In this document: one piece after another, positions 1 to 10,981 of the stretch | How the letters are laid out: the number at the start of each line of letters is the position of its first letter | Position numbering within the stretch: the stretch's first letter is position 1 | Notes under the pieces: generated by a model | What the model was told of the DNA's origin: nothing | Databases searched by the model: none | Seen by the model: only the letters and a program-made list of their open reading frames with translations | Position numbers and translations under genes: made by a program | Source: Bacillus solimangrovi | Lineage (GTDB): Bacteria; Bacillota; Bacilli; Bacillales; Bacillaceae_N | Length of the DNA: 60,301 bases | Assembly (NCBI RefSeq): GCF_001742425.1 | Contig: NZ_MJEH01000015.1 | Coordinates: forward strand, 1-60,301 | Reading direction: 5' to 3'

Positions 1-91
1 CACCCGTTCCCATACCGAACACGGAAGTTAAGCTCTTCAGCGCCGATGGTAGTTGGGGTGTTTCCCCTGTGAGAGTAGGACGTTGCCGGGC
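1..91 (+). rRNA. rrf: 5S ribosomal RNA, 3' part
   Basis: The window opens inside a 5S rRNA gene. The stretch CCATACCGAACACGGAAGTTAAGC near its start and the GAGAGTAGGACGTTGCC block near its end are hallmark 5S sequences of Bacillales. Roughly the first 25 bases of the RNA lie off the window. It is the last gene of an rRNA operon, because a terminator follows directly. Confidence 0.95.
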
Positions 92-95
92 AATG

Positions 96-126
96 AAACC
101 CAATCAATTTATTGATTGGGTTTTTT
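96..126 (+). terminator. rRNA operon terminator
   Basis: A perfect 12-bp stem (96-107 with 112-123) with a TTTA loop is followed by a run of T. It sits five bases after the 5S end and most likely ends the upstream rRNA operon. Confidence 0.9.
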
Positions 127-217
127 GTTGAACATAAAAATACTAAGTATGTATGAATATGATGAAAAATAGGAAATAGACTGTTAATTAAAATAGATTA
201 GGATAGGGTGGTAAATC

Positions 218-907
218 ATGATATTTGAATTTATAAATCAAGATTTTATCATAATGTCTTCTCGTATTTTAATTTCGGTTGTTTTATGTGGAGCTATTGG
301 CTTAGAGAGAGAAATAAAACAACATGCAGCTGGTTTTCGAACACATTTGCTAGTCGGAGTAGGATCATGTTTGATGATGTTACTTTCATTATATGGATTT
401 GAGCCGTATTTAAATGATCACGATAACATTCGTTTTGATCCAGCAAGAATCCCTTCGTATGTTATAAGTGGAATTGGATTTCTTGGAGCGGGTACGATTT
501 TAGTTAAAGGTGTATCAATTCGTGGTTTAACAACAGCCGCGTCAATTTGGGTTGTGTCGGGAATTGGATTAATCATTGGAATCGGGATGTATGGTCCAGC
601 AATTTTAGCGACAATTCTTGTGCTTTTAAACCTTGTCGTTTTAAATTGGGTAGAACGTCGTTTAGAAAGAAAAAAAGGCGTAAAAAGTATTCATTTAGAT
701 ATTCATGAGATGAACGCACCATTAGAAACTATTGTTTCCATTATTGAAAGGGAGAACATTCATATAAGAGACATTCGTGTTAAAAAGCATTCGGGAAAAC
801 GAGTAACAACGGAGTTTATAATAAAAATAACAAATATAACTACTCCTCAAAAAGTTCAATTAATAGAAAAGTTGATGGAGATTGAAGGTGTAAAAGAGAT
901 TAGTTAA
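218..907 (+). CDS. MgtC/SapB family membrane protein
   Basis: This 229-residue protein belongs to the MgtC/SapB family of inner-membrane proteins. The family motif GLERE is at 28-32, followed by a Gly- and Ala-rich block (ISGIGFLGAGTILV) and four to five hydrophobic segments in the first 150 residues. The last 75 residues are hydrophilic and look like the small regulatory domain of the longer family members. MgtC proteins are linked to growth in low magnesium and to virulence in some pathogens; in Bacillaceae the role is unclear. It has its own AGGGTGG ribosome site and stands alone between the 5S terminator and the ctsR promoter. I do not recall it at this place in B. subtilis, so it may be a lineage-specific insertion. 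Base composition looks like its neighbours. Confidence 0.85.
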   Translation: MIFEFINQDFIIMSSRILISVVLCGAIGLEREIKQHAAGFRTHLLVGVGSCLMMLLSLYGFEPYLNDHDNIRFDPARIPSYVISGIGFLGAGTILVKGVSIRGLTTAASIWVVSGIGLIIGIGMYGPAILATILVLLNLVVLNWVERRLERKKGVKSIHLDIHEMNAPLETIVSIIERENIHIRDIRVKKHSGKRVTTEFIIKITNITTPQKVQLIEKLMEIEGVKEIS

Positions 908-976
908 GAAGACAGCAATTCTTTTTCTTATCCCGTTTTAATTTTTAATCTAGATGGTTAGGATACAAATATACTA

Positions 977-1006
977 TTGAAAAGACAACTAATGAGGATA
1001 TATAAT
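977..1006 (+). promoter_or_regulatory. Sigma-A promoter of the ctsR operon
   Basis: TTGAAA (977-982) and a perfect TATAAT (1001-1006) are 18 bp apart. The predicted start point is near 1013, so the CtsR boxes that follow cover the first transcribed bases. Confidence 0.8.
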
Positions 1007-1014
1007 GTTAACAA

Positions 1015-1037
1015 GGTCAAATATAGTCAAAGTCAAA
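1015..1037 (+). promoter_or_regulatory. CtsR operator with three heptads
   Basis: GGTCAAA (1015-1021), a TAT spacer and AGTCAAA (1025-1031) match the known CtsR box, a tandem heptad RGTCAAA-NAN-RGTCAAA. A third AGTCAAA (1031-1037) shares one base with the second. The element runs from the transcription start into the ribosome site of ctsR, so CtsR binding would block its own operon. Confidence 0.9.
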
Positions 1038-1050
1038 AGGAGGAGGGAGC

Positions 1051-1515
1051 ATGAGGAACACGTCTGATATTATTGAACAGTACTTGAAAAAAGTATTAAA
1101 TATCAGTGATAAGAATATTGTAGAAATAAAACGAAGTGAAATAGCTGAAAAATTTCAGTGTGTCCCTTCACAAATAAATTATGTAATCAATACAAGGTTT
1201 ACGATTGAAAAAGGGTATATTGTGGAGAGTAAAAGAGGAGGAGGAGGATATATTCGTATTATCAAAGTAAAAGCGAATAACCATGCTCACCTTATTAATA
1301 GCATTGAAGAAATGTTAACAGACTCAGTTCCACAAAGCACAGCTGAAAATGTTATAAGAAGGCTGTTAGAAGAAGAGGTTATTTCAATACAAGAGGCGAA
1401 ATTAATGTTAAGTGTAATTGATCGAGCTGTTTTAGCGATTAATTTACCAGAACGTGATATCATACGTTCTAATATTATTAAAGCTATGTTAACAACATTA
1501 AAATATAGAAATTAG
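1051..1515 (+). CDS. ctsR: Transcriptional repressor CtsR
   Basis: CtsR represses class III heat-shock genes (clpC operon, clpP, clpE). The 154-residue length is normal. The N-terminal half is a winged helix-turn-helix, and the glycine-rich wing RGGGGYIR is at 62-69; Arg62 there is the known contact and phospho-arginine site of the family. The C-terminal half is the dimer and McsB-interaction domain. The start has a strong AAAGGAGGAGG site. It is the first gene of ctsR-mcsA-mcsB-clpC and is preceded by its own operator, so the operon is autoregulated and induced by heat and protein stress. Confidence 0.97.
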   Translation: MRNTSDIIEQYLKKVLNISDKNIVEIKRSEIAEKFQCVPSQINYVINTRFTIEKGYIVESKRGGGGYIRIIKVKANNHAHLINSIEEMLTDSVPQSTAENVIRRLLEEEVISIQEAKLMLSVIDRAVLAINLPERDIIRSNIIKAMLTTLKYRN

Positions 1516-1549
1516 CATTTAATATATTCAAAGGGAGGAGTGAGTGATA

Positions 1550-2089
1550 GTGAAATGTCAGGAATGTTTAAAAAATCCAGCTACACTTCATTTCACTAAA
1601 ATAATAAATCAAGAAAAAGCTGAATTTCACCTTTGTGAGCAATGTGCTCGTGAGAAAGGTGAAATGTTCGCTGGAAATAGTGGTTTTACTGTAAGTAGCC
1701 TCCTATCAGGTCTATTGAACATGGAAAGCTTGTTTGTTAATTCATCAGAGAAACCACTATCTAATCAGTTAGAACTGGAATGTAAATCATGTGGAATGAC
1801 CTATAAGAAATTTTCTGAAGCCGGTCGATTTGGATGCGCTAATTGTTATCAAACGTTTAATGAAAAGTTAGATCCAATATTTCGTAGGGTACATAGTGGA
1901 AACACAGTACATGCAGGTAAGATTCCGAAACGTATTGGGGGAGATTTACATGTACAAAAAGAAATTAGTGACCTAAAAGATCACTTAAAAAAATGTGTTG
2001 CAAATGAAGAGTTTGAACAGGCTGCTGAAATAAGAGATAAAATCCGTTCCTTAGAAAAAAGTATTATTGAAAAGGGAAAGGAGGCTTGA
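1550..2089 (+). CDS. mcsA: McsA, zinc-binding activator of McsB
   Basis: McsA activates the arginine kinase McsB and helps deliver CtsR to ClpCP. The protein has four CXXC pairs: Cys3/Cys6, Cys29/Cys32, Cys78/Cys81 and Cys96/Cys99, a typical zinc-binding arrangement. A UVR motif, which contacts ClpC, lies near 139-174. I chose the GTG at 1550, giving MKCQEC at the N-terminus, because the GGGAGGAG site (1533-1540) is nine bases upstream and the family starts this way. The longer GTG at 1544 would leave only three bases. The gene ends five bases before mcsB. Confidence 0.92.
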   Translation: MKCQECLKNPATLHFTKIINQEKAEFHLCEQCAREKGEMFAGNSGFTVSSLLSGLLNMESLFVNSSEKPLSNQLELECKSCGMTYKKFSEAGRFGCANCYQTFNEKLDPIFRRVHSGNTVHAGKIPKRIGGDLHVQKEISDLKDHLKKCVANEEFEQAAEIRDKIRSLEKSIIEKGKEA

Positions 2090-2094
2090 ATAAA

Positions 2095-3183
2095 TTGTCA
2101 TTGCAACGATTTATTAACCAAGCAATTAGTCCGTGGATGAGCGAAGAGGGTCCCGATAGTGATATTGTGTTAAGTAGTCGTATTCGGTTGGCAAGAAACT
2201 TAAGAGAAATCCCATTTCCTATGGTTGCAGCTTCTGAAGAATTAAATAAGGTAACTGATCTATTTCGAAACCATTTTTCTAATCAACAATTGCATGGTAT
2301 TGGCAACTTGGAATTATTAGAGATGGGAATGTTAGAACAAAATGAAAAGCGAGTATTAGTTGAAAAACACTTAATTAGCCCTCACCTTGCTGAGATGTCT
2401 AACAATGGGGCAGTTATCCTTTCCGAAAATGAACAGATCGGTATTATGATTAACGAAGAAGATCATATTCGAATTCAATGTTTATATCCAGGGTTACAGT
2501 TAAATGAAGCATTGCATGCAGCAACAACAATAGATGACTGGATTGAATCGAAGGCTGATTTTGCATTTAATGAGAAACGTGGGTATTTAACAGCTTGTCC
2601 AACCAATGTAGGAACAGGATTACGTGCGTCTGTAATGATGCACTTGCCATCATTAGTTATGACAAATCAAATGAGTCGTATTATTCCAGCTATCAATCAA
2701 CTTGGTTTAGTTGTACGAGGAATATATGGTGAAGGAAGCGAAGCACAAGGAAATATTTTTCAAATTTCGAATCAAATTACCCTAGGTAAATCAGAACAAG
2801 ATATCGTTGAAGAATTACAAAGTGTAGTTTCTCAACTTATTACACAAGAACGTACTGCTAGAAGTACGTTGTTGTCATCTTCTAAAATCCAATTAGAGGA
2901 CCGTATATTTCGTTCTTATGGGAAACTCGCTTATAGTCGAATCATACAGTCTAATGAAGCAGCACAATGTTTGTCAGATGTAAGCCTTGGAATTGACTTA
3001 GGGTTTATTGAAATTGTCTCGCGAAACATTTTAAATGAATTAATGATTCTTACTCAGCCAGGATTTTTACAACAATATGCTGGAAAAGGACTTACACCTA
3101 ATGAACGCGATATAAGAAGAGCAACATTAATTCGGGAGCGGTTAAAACTGGAATCTAATAATGATTCTATAGGAGGAAGATAA
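2095..3183 (+). CDS. mcsB: Protein-arginine kinase McsB
   Basis: McsB phosphorylates arginines on CtsR and on damaged proteins, marking them for ClpCP. The protein has the phosphagen-kinase fold: the SSRIRLARN nucleotide-binding block is at 27-35 and the catalytic loop ACPTNVGTG contains Cys168, matching the catalytic cysteine of B. subtilis McsB. Length is 362 residues, as usual. A TTG at 2086 overlaps the mcsA stop, but it is one base from the AAAGGAGG site (2077-2084). The TTG at 2095 is ten bases away and gives MSLQRF, as in homologues, so I use 2095. Confidence 0.93.
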   Translation: MSLQRFINQAISPWMSEEGPDSDIVLSSRIRLARNLREIPFPMVAASEELNKVTDLFRNHFSNQQLHGIGNLELLEMGMLEQNEKRVLVEKHLISPHLAEMSNNGAVILSENEQIGIMINEEDHIRIQCLYPGLQLNEALHAATTIDDWIESKADFAFNEKRGYLTACPTNVGTGLRASVMMHLPSLVMTNQMSRIIPAINQLGLVVRGIYGEGSEAQGNIFQISNQITLGKSEQDIVEELQSVVSQLITQERTARSTLLSSSKIQLEDRIFRSYGKLAYSRIIQSNEAAQCLSDVSLGIDLGFIEIVSRNILNELMILTQPGFLQQYAGKGLTPNERDIRRATLIRERLKLESNNDSIGGR

Positions 3184-3186
3184 GCC

Positions 3187-5613
3187 ATGATGTTTGGACG
3201 TTTTACAGAACGAGCACAGAAAGTATTAGCACTGGCACAGGAGGAAGCGGTTCGTCTTGGCCATAACAATATTGGTACGGAACATATTTTGCTTGGCCTC
3301 GTTCGAGAAGGAGAAGGCATTGCTGCAAAGGCTCTTCAAGCGCTTGGGTTAAGCCCTGAAAAAATTCAAGAAGAAGTAGAATCACTTATTGGTAGAGGTC
3401 AAGAAGTTACACAGACGATTCACTATACGCCAAGAGCTAAGAAAGTTATTGAGCTATCAATGGATGAGGCACGTAAATTAGGACATTCTTATGTCGGTAC
3501 GGAACATGTGCTACTTGGTTTAATTCGAGAAGGAGAAGGTGTTGCAGCTCGTGTGCTGAACAATTTAGGTGTTAGCTTAAATAAAGCACGCCAACAAGTG
3601 TTGCAATTGCTAGGAAGCAATGAGGCATCTTCATCAAACCAGCATAGTAATGCTTCGACGAATGCCAATACACCTACATTAGATAGCTTAGCAAGAGATT
3701 TAACAGCAGTTGCACGTGAAGGTAGTTTAGACCCTGTAATTGGTCGTAGTAAAGAAATTCAGCGTGTAATTGAAGTATTGAGTCGTAGAACGAAAAATAA
3801 CCCTGTATTAATAGGTGAACCGGGTGTAGGTAAGACAGCGATAGCAGAAGGTCTAGCGCAACAAATTGTGAATAATGAAGTACCAGAAATTTTGCGCAAC
3901 AAACGTGTAATGACGCTCGATATGGGAACAGTTGTTGCAGGGACGAAATATCGAGGTGAATTTGAAGACCGTTTGAAGAAAGTAATGGATGAAATTCGTC
4001 AAGCGGGCAATGTAATTCTATTTATTGATGAATTACACACACTAATTGGAGCTGGGGGAGCAGAAGGAGCGATTGACGCTTCAAATATTTTAAAACCTTC
4101 TCTTGCACGTGGTGAACTACAATGTATAGGTGCAACAACACTGGATGAGTATCGAAAATATATTGAAAAAGATGCAGCGTTAGAACGTCGCTTTCAACCA
4201 ATTCAAGTTGATGAGCCAACAATAGAAGAATCATATAAAATATTAGAAGGTTTACGTGATCGTTATGAAGCTCACCATCGTGTAACAATAACAGATGAAG
4301 CAATTATCGAAGCGGTGAAATTATCGGATCGTTACATATCTGATCGATTTCTCCCTGATAAGGCGATTGACTTAATTGATGAAGCTGCTTCTAAGGTGCG
4401 GTTACGTTCTTATACAGCACCACCAAATTTGAAGGAACTTGAACAAAAGCTTGAGGAAGTTCGTAAGGAAAAGGATGCAGCTGTTCAAAGCCAAGAATTT
4501 GAGAAAGCAGCTTCGTTAAGAGATAATGAGCAACGTTTACGTGAAAAATTAGAAGAGCTGAAGAAACAATGGAAGGAAAAGCAAGGACAAGAGAATAGTG
4601 AAGTTACAACAGAAGACATTGCAATGGTCGTTTCAAGCTGGACAGGAGTTCCAGTGAAGAAACTTGCTCAAGAAGAGTCGGAAAGATTATTAAATATGGA
4701 GAATATTCTCCATAAACGTGTAATTGGTCAAGATGAAGCTGTAAATGCAGTTTCAAAAGCAATTCGAAGAGCTCGTGCAGGTTTGAAAGACCCGAAACGT
4801 CCTATCGGTTCATTTATCTTTCTTGGACCAACTGGGGTAGGTAAAACAGAGCTTGCACGTGCATTAGCTGAATCAATTTTTGGTGATGAAGATGCTATGA
4901 TTCGTATTGATATGTCTGAATACATGGAAAAGCACTCTACTTCACGTTTGGTTGGTTCACCTCCAGGTTATGTTGGTCATGATGATGGTGGTCAACTAAC
5001 TGAAAAAGTTCGCAGAAAACCTTATTCTGTCGTTTTGTTAGATGAGGTTGAGAAGGCACATCCAGAAGTATTTAATATTTTACTTCAAGTTCTTGAAGAT
5101 GGACGTTTAACTGACTCTAAAGGGCGTACGGTTGACTTCCGTAATACTATACTTATTATGACATCCAATGTAGGAGCAAGTGAGTTAAAGCGTAATAAGT
5201 ATGTAGGTTTTAATATCCAAGATGAGAATAAAGATTATAAAGATATGAAGTCTAAGGTTATGAGTGAACTGAAGCGAGCATTCCGTCCAGAGTTCCTTAA
5301 TCGTATCGATGAAATCATCGTATTCCATTCATTGGAGAAAAAGCATATTAAAGAAATTGTTCACTTAATGTCTAATGAGTTGAGTAAGCGTCTTAAAGAA
5401 CAAGATATTGATTTAGTATTAAGTGATAAAGCATTAGACAAGATTGTAGATGAAGGGTACGACCCTGAATATGGTGCACGACCATTAAGACGTGCAATTC
5501 AAAAGCACATTGAAGACCGCCTTTCAGAGGAATTATTACGCGGTAATATTCAAAAAGGAAAAAAGGTGTCAGTTGATGTGAATGAAAAAGACTTTGTTGT
5601 TGAAACAATCTAA
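3187..5613 (+). CDS. clpC: AAA+ unfoldase ClpC
   Basis: ClpC is the Hsp100 unfoldase that feeds substrates to ClpP, including CtsR, McsA and arginine-phosphorylated proteins. The 808 residues show two Clp-N repeats (about 1-145), a first AAA+ domain with Walker A GEPGVGKT at 210-217, a UVR-type middle domain near 420-460 that binds adaptors such as MecA and McsB, and a second AAA+ domain with Walker A GPTGVGKT at 547-554. The start has a GGAGGAAGA site three to eight bases upstream. It closes the operon; a strong terminator follows. Confidence 0.98.
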   Translation: MMFGRFTERAQKVLALAQEEAVRLGHNNIGTEHILLGLVREGEGIAAKALQALGLSPEKIQEEVESLIGRGQEVTQTIHYTPRAKKVIELSMDEARKLGHSYVGTEHVLLGLIREGEGVAARVLNNLGVSLNKARQQVLQLLGSNEASSSNQHSNASTNANTPTLDSLARDLTAVAREGSLDPVIGRSKEIQRVIEVLSRRTKNNPVLIGEPGVGKTAIAEGLAQQIVNNEVPEILRNKRVMTLDMGTVVAGTKYRGEFEDRLKKVMDEIRQAGNVILFIDELHTLIGAGGAEGAIDASNILKPSLARGELQCIGATTLDEYRKYIEKDAALERRFQPIQVDEPTIEESYKILEGLRDRYEAHHRVTITDEAIIEAVKLSDRYISDRFLPDKAIDLIDEAASKVRLRSYTAPPNLKELEQKLEEVRKEKDAAVQSQEFEKAASLRDNEQRLREKLEELKKQWKEKQGQENSEVTTEDIAMVVSSWTGVPVKKLAQEESERLLNMENILHKRVIGQDEAVNAVSKAIRRARAGLKDPKRPIGSFIFLGPTGVGKTELARALAESIFGDEDAMIRIDMSEYMEKHSTSRLVGSPPGYVGHDDGGQLTEKVRRKPYSVVLLDEVEKAHPEVFNILLQVLEDGRLTDSKGRTVDFRNTILIMTSNVGASELKRNKYVGFNIQDENKDYKDMKSKVMSELKRAFRPEFLNRIDEIIVFHSLEKKHIKEIVHLMSNELSKRLKEQDIDLVLSDKALDKIVDEGYDPEYGARPLRRAIQKHIEDRLSEELLRGNIQKGKKVSVDVNEKDFVVETI

Positions 5614-5635
5614 TGATAACTTGAGGTTTATAACG

Positions 5636-5667
5636 AAGGCAGCCATTCTAAAGCTGCCTTTTTTTTC
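5636..5667 (+). terminator. Terminator of the clpC operon
   Basis: AAGGCAGC (5636-5643) pairs with GCTGCCTT (5653-5660), and eight or more T follow. It lies 22 bases after the clpC stop. Confidence 0.92.
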
Positions 5668-5777
5668 TTAAGGTGAAGAGAGAAAATTAAGTTATTATAG
5701 CTCGTAGCGTTAGTTGAAAAGGAAGAATTGTAAGATAAACGAAAACAATTAATAATGGACAGGTAAGGAGTCATAAA

Positions 5778-7151
5778 ATGGCAAAAAAGAAAACAAAATT
5801 TATGTGCCAAGATTGCGGTTATGAATCAGCAAAATGGATGGGCAAATGTCCTGGATGTGGACAATGGAACACAATGACAGAAGAAATTGTTGATACAAAA
5901 CGTGGAAGAAAACAAACATTTGTAACTGCATCACAAACAGTTGCCAAACCACAATCAATTACATCTATTCAAACTATTCAAGAACCTAGAATTGATACAG
6001 AAAATCGTGAATTTAATCGTGTATTGGGTGGTGGAATTGTACCGGGATCTTTAGTGCTAATTGGTGGAGACCCTGGTATTGGGAAATCTACATTATTACT
6101 TCAAGTTTCTGCACAATTGGCAAAGAAGTTGAAGGTTCTTTATATTTCTGGTGAAGAATCTGTTAAACAAACGAAATTACGAGCTGATAGACTAGGAGTT
6201 TCAGCTGACGAATTGTATGTGCATGCGGAGACAGACCTTGACTATATTTCCAAGGCAATAGATGAACAAAATCCATCATTCGTCATTATTGATTCTATTC
6301 AGACTGTTTATCATCCTGAGGTGACTTCTGCTCCAGGAAGTGTTTCTCAAGTACGAGAGTGTACGTCAGAATTCATGCGAATAGCTAAAACAAAAGGAAT
6401 TGCTATTTTTATCGTTGGTCATGTAACAAAAGAAGGTTCAATTGCAGGGCCGAGGTTATTAGAACATATGGTTGATGCCGTTCTATATTTTGAAGGAGAG
6501 CGTCATCACACCTATCGAATCTTGCGTGCAGTAAAAAATCGCTTTGGTTCGACCAATGAAATGGGAATCTTTGAAATGAAAGAAAAAGGGCTTGAAGAAG
6601 TCTTGAACCCATCTGAAATTTTTTTAGAAGAACGTTCAGAGGGAGCGGCTGGTTCTGTAGTAGTTGCTTCAATGGAGGGTACTCGACCAGTCCTAGTTGA
6701 AATACAAGCCTTGATATCTCCAACTAGTTTTGGTAATCCACGAAGAATGGCGACAGGTTTAGACCATAATCGAGTATCTTTGTTAATGGCAGTGTTAGAA
6801 AAACGGATGGGAATGCTTTTGCAAAATCAAGATGCATATCTTAAGGTAGCAGGCGGAGTTAAACTTGATGAACCAGCAATTGATTTAGCTGTAGCGATTA
6901 GTATTGCTTCTAGTTTTCGAGATCGTGCTTCAAAACCCACTGATGTTGTGTTTGGTGAGATAGGGTTAACTGGAGAAATTCGTCGTGTATCACGTGCAGA
7001 ACAACGTGTACATGAAGCACAGAAATTAGGGTTTAAGCGTGTAATTTTACCTGATAAAAATTTAGGAGGATGGACTGTACCGTCTGGAATTGAAGTGATT
7101 GGAGTATCAACAGTGCGGGAGGCTTTAGAGCAAACATTAGGAGGATCCTAG
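5778..7151 (+). CDS. radA: DNA repair protein RadA
   Basis: RadA is a RecA-like ATPase that drives branch migration of recombination intermediates. The 457 residues contain an N-terminal four-cysteine zinc finger ([19 protein letters not shown]), the Walker [11 protein letters not shown], the RadA-specific KNRFG motif and a C-terminal Lon-protease-like domain. Length matches the family. An AAGGAG site precedes the ATG. It is followed one base later by disA, whose product is known in B. subtilis to work with RadA in DNA-integrity scanning. Confidence 0.97.
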   Translation: MAKKKTKFMCQDCGYESAKWMGKCPGCGQWNTMTEEIVDTKRGRKQTFVTASQTVAKPQSITSIQTIQEPRIDTENREFNRVLGGGIVPGSLVLIGGDPGIGKSTLLLQVSAQLAKKLKVLYISGEESVKQTKLRADRLGVSADELYVHAETDLDYISKAIDEQNPSFVIIDSIQTVYHPEVTSAPGSVSQVRECTSEFMRIAKTKGIAIFIVGHVTKEGSIAGPRLLEHMVDAVLYFEGERHHTYRILRAVKNRFGSTNEMGIFEMKEKGLEEVLNPSEIFLEERSEGAAGSVVVASMEGTRPVLVEIQALISPTSFGNPRRMATGLDHNRVSLLMAVLEKRMGMLLQNQDAYLKVAGGVKLDEPAIDLAVAISIASSFRDRASKPTDVVFGEIGLTGEIRRVSRAEQRVHEAQKLGFKRVILPDKNLGGWTVPSGIEVIGVSTVREALEQTLGGS

Positions 7152-7152
7152 A

Positions 7153-8226
7153 ATGAACCTTGATCAGAAAAAGCATGAGGTGATCAGTGAAATCTTACAG
7201 TTTGTAGCACCAGGAAGTCCAATGCGTGAAGGAATTGATAATGTATTACGTGCAAAGACTGGTGGTTTAATTGTTGTAGGGTTTAACGAAATGGTTCAAG
7301 AAGTAGTTGACGGTGGGTTTTCAATTGAATGTGTATTCTCACCTTCATTCTTATATGAATTAGCAAAAATGGATGGTGCGATTATAGTTAGTGAAAATGG
7401 AAAAAGAATATTATTTGCAAACACACAATTAAACCCATCTTCGACGATTCCTTCTATGGAAACAGGTATGCGTCATCGATCGGCTGAACGTGTTGCCAAG
7501 CAAACAGGTTGTCTCGTCATTGCAATTTCTGAAAGAAGAAATGTCATCACATTATATAAAGGAAATTTTCGATATGCGTTGAAAGATATAGGTGTGATCT
7601 TAACGAAAGCAAATCAAGCAATTCAAACTTTAGAAAAATATAAAATTGTACTCGATCAAGCTATTAAAAATCTTGGTGCACTTGAAATGGAGGAGCTAGT
7701 TACCTTTCAAGATGTCATTCAAGTAATTCATCGAATTGAGATGGTTTTAAGGATTAAACATGAGATTATTAATTATGTTAACGAATTAGGAACAGAAGGT
7801 CGTTTAATACGGTTACAAATGACAGAGCTCGTTTCGAATATTGAAGAAGAGACTGCCTTGCTCATTAAGGATTATAGTAAAAAGAGTGAGGTAGATTCTT
7901 ACAAAGTATTAAAAGAACTTCAAAATAAAGCAGAAGATGAGTTACTTGATGACGCAGTGGTTTTGAAATTACTCGGTTATAGTAATAGTGTGAGCGGAGA
8001 AGAAGCGACAACTCCGCGCGGATATCGGATTCTCCACAAAATACCAAGAATGCCTTCAACAATCATTCGAAAATTAGTGAAACATTTTAAGGAATTCAAT
8101 CGTATAATTAAGGCTAGTGAAGAGGAGTTGGTGGAGGTAGAGGGAATTGGAGAAGTGCGCGCGAAGAAAATACTAGACGGGATTAATCGTATTCAAGAGC
8201 AATTATTTATCGATCGTCATATTTGA
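7153..8226 (+). CDS. disA: Diadenylate cyclase DisA
   Basis: DisA scans DNA and makes the second messenger c-di-AMP from two ATP; stalled or branched DNA inhibits it, delaying sporulation. The DAC domain has both signature motifs: DGA at 74-76 and RHR at 107-109. A helical spine follows, and the C-terminus ends in a helix-hairpin-helix DNA-binding motif ([14 protein letters not shown]). Length is 357 residues, close to the usual 360. TAGGAGG at the end of radA serves as ribosome site, so the two genes are translated together. Confidence 0.97.
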   Translation: MNLDQKKHEVISEILQFVAPGSPMREGIDNVLRAKTGGLIVVGFNEMVQEVVDGGFSIECVFSPSFLYELAKMDGAIIVSENGKRILFANTQLNPSSTIPSMETGMRHRSAERVAKQTGCLVIAISERRNVITLYKGNFRYALKDIGVILTKANQAIQTLEKYKIVLDQAIKNLGALEMEELVTFQDVIQVIHRIEMVLRIKHEIINYVNELGTEGRLIRLQMTELVSNIEEETALLIKDYSKKSEVDSYKVLKELQNKAEDELLDDAVVLKLLGYSNSVSGEEATTPRGYRILHKIPRMPSTIIRKLVKHFKEFNRIIKASEEELVEVEGIGEVRAKKILDGINRIQEQLFIDRHI

Positions 8227-8261
8227 TGAATATACTGCTTTAAGAACCCAACGTATAAAAA

Positions 8262-8270
8262 TGTTATAAT
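8262..8270 (+). promoter_or_regulatory. Possible extended -10 promoter before yacL
   Basis: TGTTATAAT is an extended -10 element with a perfect hexamer, about 125 bases before yacL. No good -35 is visible 16-18 bases upstream, so the call is tentative. Confidence 0.3.
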
Positions 8271-8396
8271 ATTTTTACATGAAAGCTACTGTACTCTTTT
8301 TATTAATTATAAGAAGTGTATTAAATTTATAGACATTTAAAGGAAAAATGTTTTAATTTCTTTCTTTTGTAAATACTGATAAAAGGAGGTGAAAGG

Positions 8397-9485
8397 ATGC
8401 TCACACGAATTGTACAAGTATTTTTTATAATTGTCGGTGGTATGCTTGGTTTTATTTTTATACCAAATCTAATGAATTTAATAATCGCTGACAATGTTGT
8501 TTGGATAACGTCTCCATATGTTGGGGCAGTTTTGGGAGCATTTATATTATATTTTGGTTCATTATGGTGGACTGAGAGAATTGTTGGGTTTATCCGTAAG
8601 ATTGAAGAAAGGTTAGTTCGAGTACCTATTACGGATTTATTATTTGGTAGTTTAGGGTTAATCGTGGGACTTATTGTTGCATTTTTATTAGTTATTCCGA
8701 TTCAATATAGCGGTATTCAAATTGTGAATTCAATAGCTCCTATTCTAATTACATCTCTGCTTGGTTATTTAGGTTTTCAAGTTGGATTTAAAAAGAGAGA
8801 TGAACTTATTAACTTATTTTCAATGCCTAATCGTTCGAAAGAGAAGAAGAAAGAAGATACTAATGAGGAAAGTTCTATTCGAGTCAAAATCTTAGACACG
8901 AGTGTAATTATTGATGGACGTATTGCTGACATATGCCAAACAGGCTTTTTAGAAGGTACGATTGTCATTCCACAATTTGTACTTGAGGAGTTACAGCATA
9001 TAGCAGATTCTTCAGATGTTCTAAAGAGAAACAGAGGACGAAGAGGGTTAGATATATTAAATAAGATTCGCAAAGAGTTACCTATGGATGTTGAAATATA
9101 TGAAGGTGACTTTGAAGATATTCAAGAGGTAGATAGTAAGCTTGTCAAACTAGGGAAGTTAATGTCAGGTATAGTTGTAACGAATGATTTTAATCTTAAT
9201 AAAGTTTGTGAGTTACAAAATGTATCTGTATTGAATATTAATGACCTCGCAAACGCGGTCAAACCTGTTGTTCTTCCTGGGGAAGAAATGAAAGTTCAAG
9301 TAATTAAGGATGGGAAAGAACATAACCAAGGTATCGCTTATCTTGATGATGGTACAATGATAGTTGTTGAAGAAGGAAGAGATTACATCGGTAAACGAAT
9401 TGATGTATTAGTAACGAGTGTATTACAAACCTCGGCAGGTCGAATGATTTTTGCAAAACCAAAGCTTATTGAAAAGGCACTATAA
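8397..9485 (+). CDS. yacL: PIN/TRAM domain membrane protein YacL
   Basis: This 362-residue protein has about four hydrophobic helices in the first 130 residues, then a PIN nuclease-like domain beginning with KILDTSVIIDGR (acidic Asp167), and a C-terminal TRAM domain of about 60 residues, which is an RNA-binding fold. It is the YacL family, common next to disA and ispD in Bacillales. PIN domains usually cleave RNA, but the substrate of YacL is not established. AAAGGAGGTG precedes the ATG. A possible promoter lies upstream. Confidence 0.9.
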   Translation: MLTRIVQVFFIIVGGMLGFIFIPNLMNLIIADNVVWITSPYVGAVLGAFILYFGSLWWTERIVGFIRKIEERLVRVPITDLLFGSLGLIVGLIVAFLLVIPIQYSGIQIVNSIAPILITSLLGYLGFQVGFKKRDELINLFSMPNRSKEKKKEDTNEESSIRVKILDTSVIIDGRIADICQTGFLEGTIVIPQFVLEELQHIADSSDVLKRNRGRRGLDILNKIRKELPMDVEIYEGDFEDIQEVDSKLVKLGKLMSGIVVTNDFNLNKVCELQNVSVLNINDLANAVKPVVLPGEEMKVQVIKDGKEHNQGIAYLDDGTMIVVEEGRDYIGKRIDVLVTSVLQTSAGRMIFAKPKLIEKAL

Positions 9486-9561
9486 ATCAAACTAATAGTA
9501 ACGGTGATCTTAACTCTACTGATTCCGTAATTTAAGAACACGTGAAAAGGGAGATACTAGG

Positions 9562-10257
9562 ATGTTTTATGATGTGGTAATTCCTGCTGCTGGTCAAGGT
9601 AAGCGGATGAAGGCTGGGAGAAATAAGCAAATGATTGACTTATTAGGTAAGCCAGTTATTGTGCATACACTTGAAGTTTTCCAACATGATCCAATGTGCC
9701 GCTTGATTGTTATTGTTGCACAGGCAGAAGAAGTAGACTTGATGCAAAAATTGATTGAACGATATCAATTTTCTAAAGTTGCACACATTGTTGAAGGTGG
9801 TAAGGAACGACAACATAGCGTCTATTCAGGACTAAAGGTACTTACTGGAGAAGGAATTGTTCTTATCCATGACGGTGCTCGTCCATTTATCCCTCATAAA
9901 ATCATTCATGAACTTGTAAGTCAAACAGAACAAGTTCATGCTGCAGTTGTTGCTGTACCTGTTAAAGATACCATTAAGCAAGCTTTTAATGGTCTTGTAC
10001 AGAATACGGTAGAACGTTCAAGCTTGTGGGCAGTGCAAACCCCACAAGCTTTTCGTCTGTCGTTAATTAAGACAGCACATGAGCAAGCTGAGCAAGAGGG
10101 ATATTTAGGAACAGATGATGCGAGTTTAATAGAGCGTATTGGTAAAGAAGTCGCAATTGTAACAGGTACATATGAAAATATAAAGTTAACTACTCCAGAG
10201 GATTTACTAGTTGCTAAGGCAATACTACAAGACCGTAAGATTAGAGAGGATGAATGA
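9562..10257 (+). CDS. ispD: 2-C-methyl-D-erythritol 4-phosphate cytidylyltransferase
   Basis: IspD attaches CMP to methylerythritol phosphate, the third step of the non-mevalonate isoprenoid pathway. The N-terminal nucleotide loop PAAGQGKRM and the downstream DGARPF block, which binds CTP and metal, are present. The protein has 231 residues, as expected. AAGGGAG precedes the ATG. Its last four bases overlap ispF, coupling translation of two enzymes of the same pathway. Confidence 0.96.
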   Translation: MFYDVVIPAAGQGKRMKAGRNKQMIDLLGKPVIVHTLEVFQHDPMCRLIVIVAQAEEVDLMQKLIERYQFSKVAHIVEGGKERQHSVYSGLKVLTGEGIVLIHDGARPFIPHKIIHELVSQTEQVHAAVVAVPVKDTIKQAFNGLVQNTVERSSLWAVQTPQAFRLSLIKTAHEQAEQEGYLGTDDASLIERIGKEVAIVTGTYENIKLTTPEDLLVAKAILQDRKIREDE

Positions 10258-10742
10258 ATTTGATTAGGGTAGGACAAGGTTTCGATGTTCATCAATTTGC
10301 TGTTGAACGACCTCTTATTATAGGTGGTATTAATATTCCTTATGATAAAGGGTTAATTGGGCATTCAGATGCGGATGTCTTGTTACATACAATTGCTGAT
10401 GCTGCACTAGGTGCACTTGGTTTAGGAGATATTGGAAAGCACTTCCCTGATACGGATCCTGAATATAAGGATGCTAACTCCTCCAAGCTATTGCAACATG
10501 TGTGGCAGTTGGTAAAAGAGCAAGGATATAAACTAGGTAATCTTGATTGCACAATTATTGCACAAAGGCCAAAGATGGCGCCATATATTCCTGAGATGCG
10601 TACACATATCGCTCAGTTATTAGAAGCGGATATAAATCAGATTAATGTGAAGGCTACGACAACTGAAAAACTAGGCTTTACTGGGAGAGAAGAAGGAATT
10701 GCTGCGCAAGCGGTCATTTTAGTTGAACAGGTTAAAAGTTGA
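10254..10742 (+). CDS. ispF: 2-C-methyl-D-erythritol 2,4-cyclodiphosphate synthase
   Basis: IspF closes the CDP-methylerythritol phosphate into the cyclic diphosphate, two steps after IspD. The metal-binding GFDVH (Asp11, His13) and the [14 protein letters not shown] block are clear, as is the C-terminal [16 protein letters not shown] motif. The ATG at 10254 sits in an ATGA overlap with ispD. The TTG at 10260 would give MIRVGQGFD, closer to homologues, and has better spacing to the AGAGAGGA site, so the true start may be six bases downstream. Confidence 0.95.
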   Translation: MNLIRVGQGFDVHQFAVERPLIIGGINIPYDKGLIGHSDADVLLHTIADAALGALGLGDIGKHFPDTDPEYKDANSSKLLQHVWQLVKEQGYKLGNLDCTIIAQRPKMAPYIPEMRTHIAQLLEADINQINVKATTTEKLGFTGREEGIAAQAVILVEQVKS

Positions 10743-10981
10743 AAATGAAAGTAGTAATAAAGTGAAAAAACCTTCACTTTAGGTATTATTAGTCATTTAA
10801 TTTTTAAATGTTATTCCTCCAAAATCACCTACTGAGCTATTCATAATTAATAAGTGAAAGTTTTAGCTCTAATAACGACGTGATAAAATAAAATAGACAT
10901 TGCGTTGATGAAATAGTTTTGATAGTGTTTATTCACAAGCAAAAAAATATACGAGAATACATAACGGAAAGGTGTAGAATT

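Noticed and set aside
10759-10780. Stem-loop after ispF as a terminator
   Set aside because: The eight-pair stem is mostly A-T and no T run follows. It is too weak to call.
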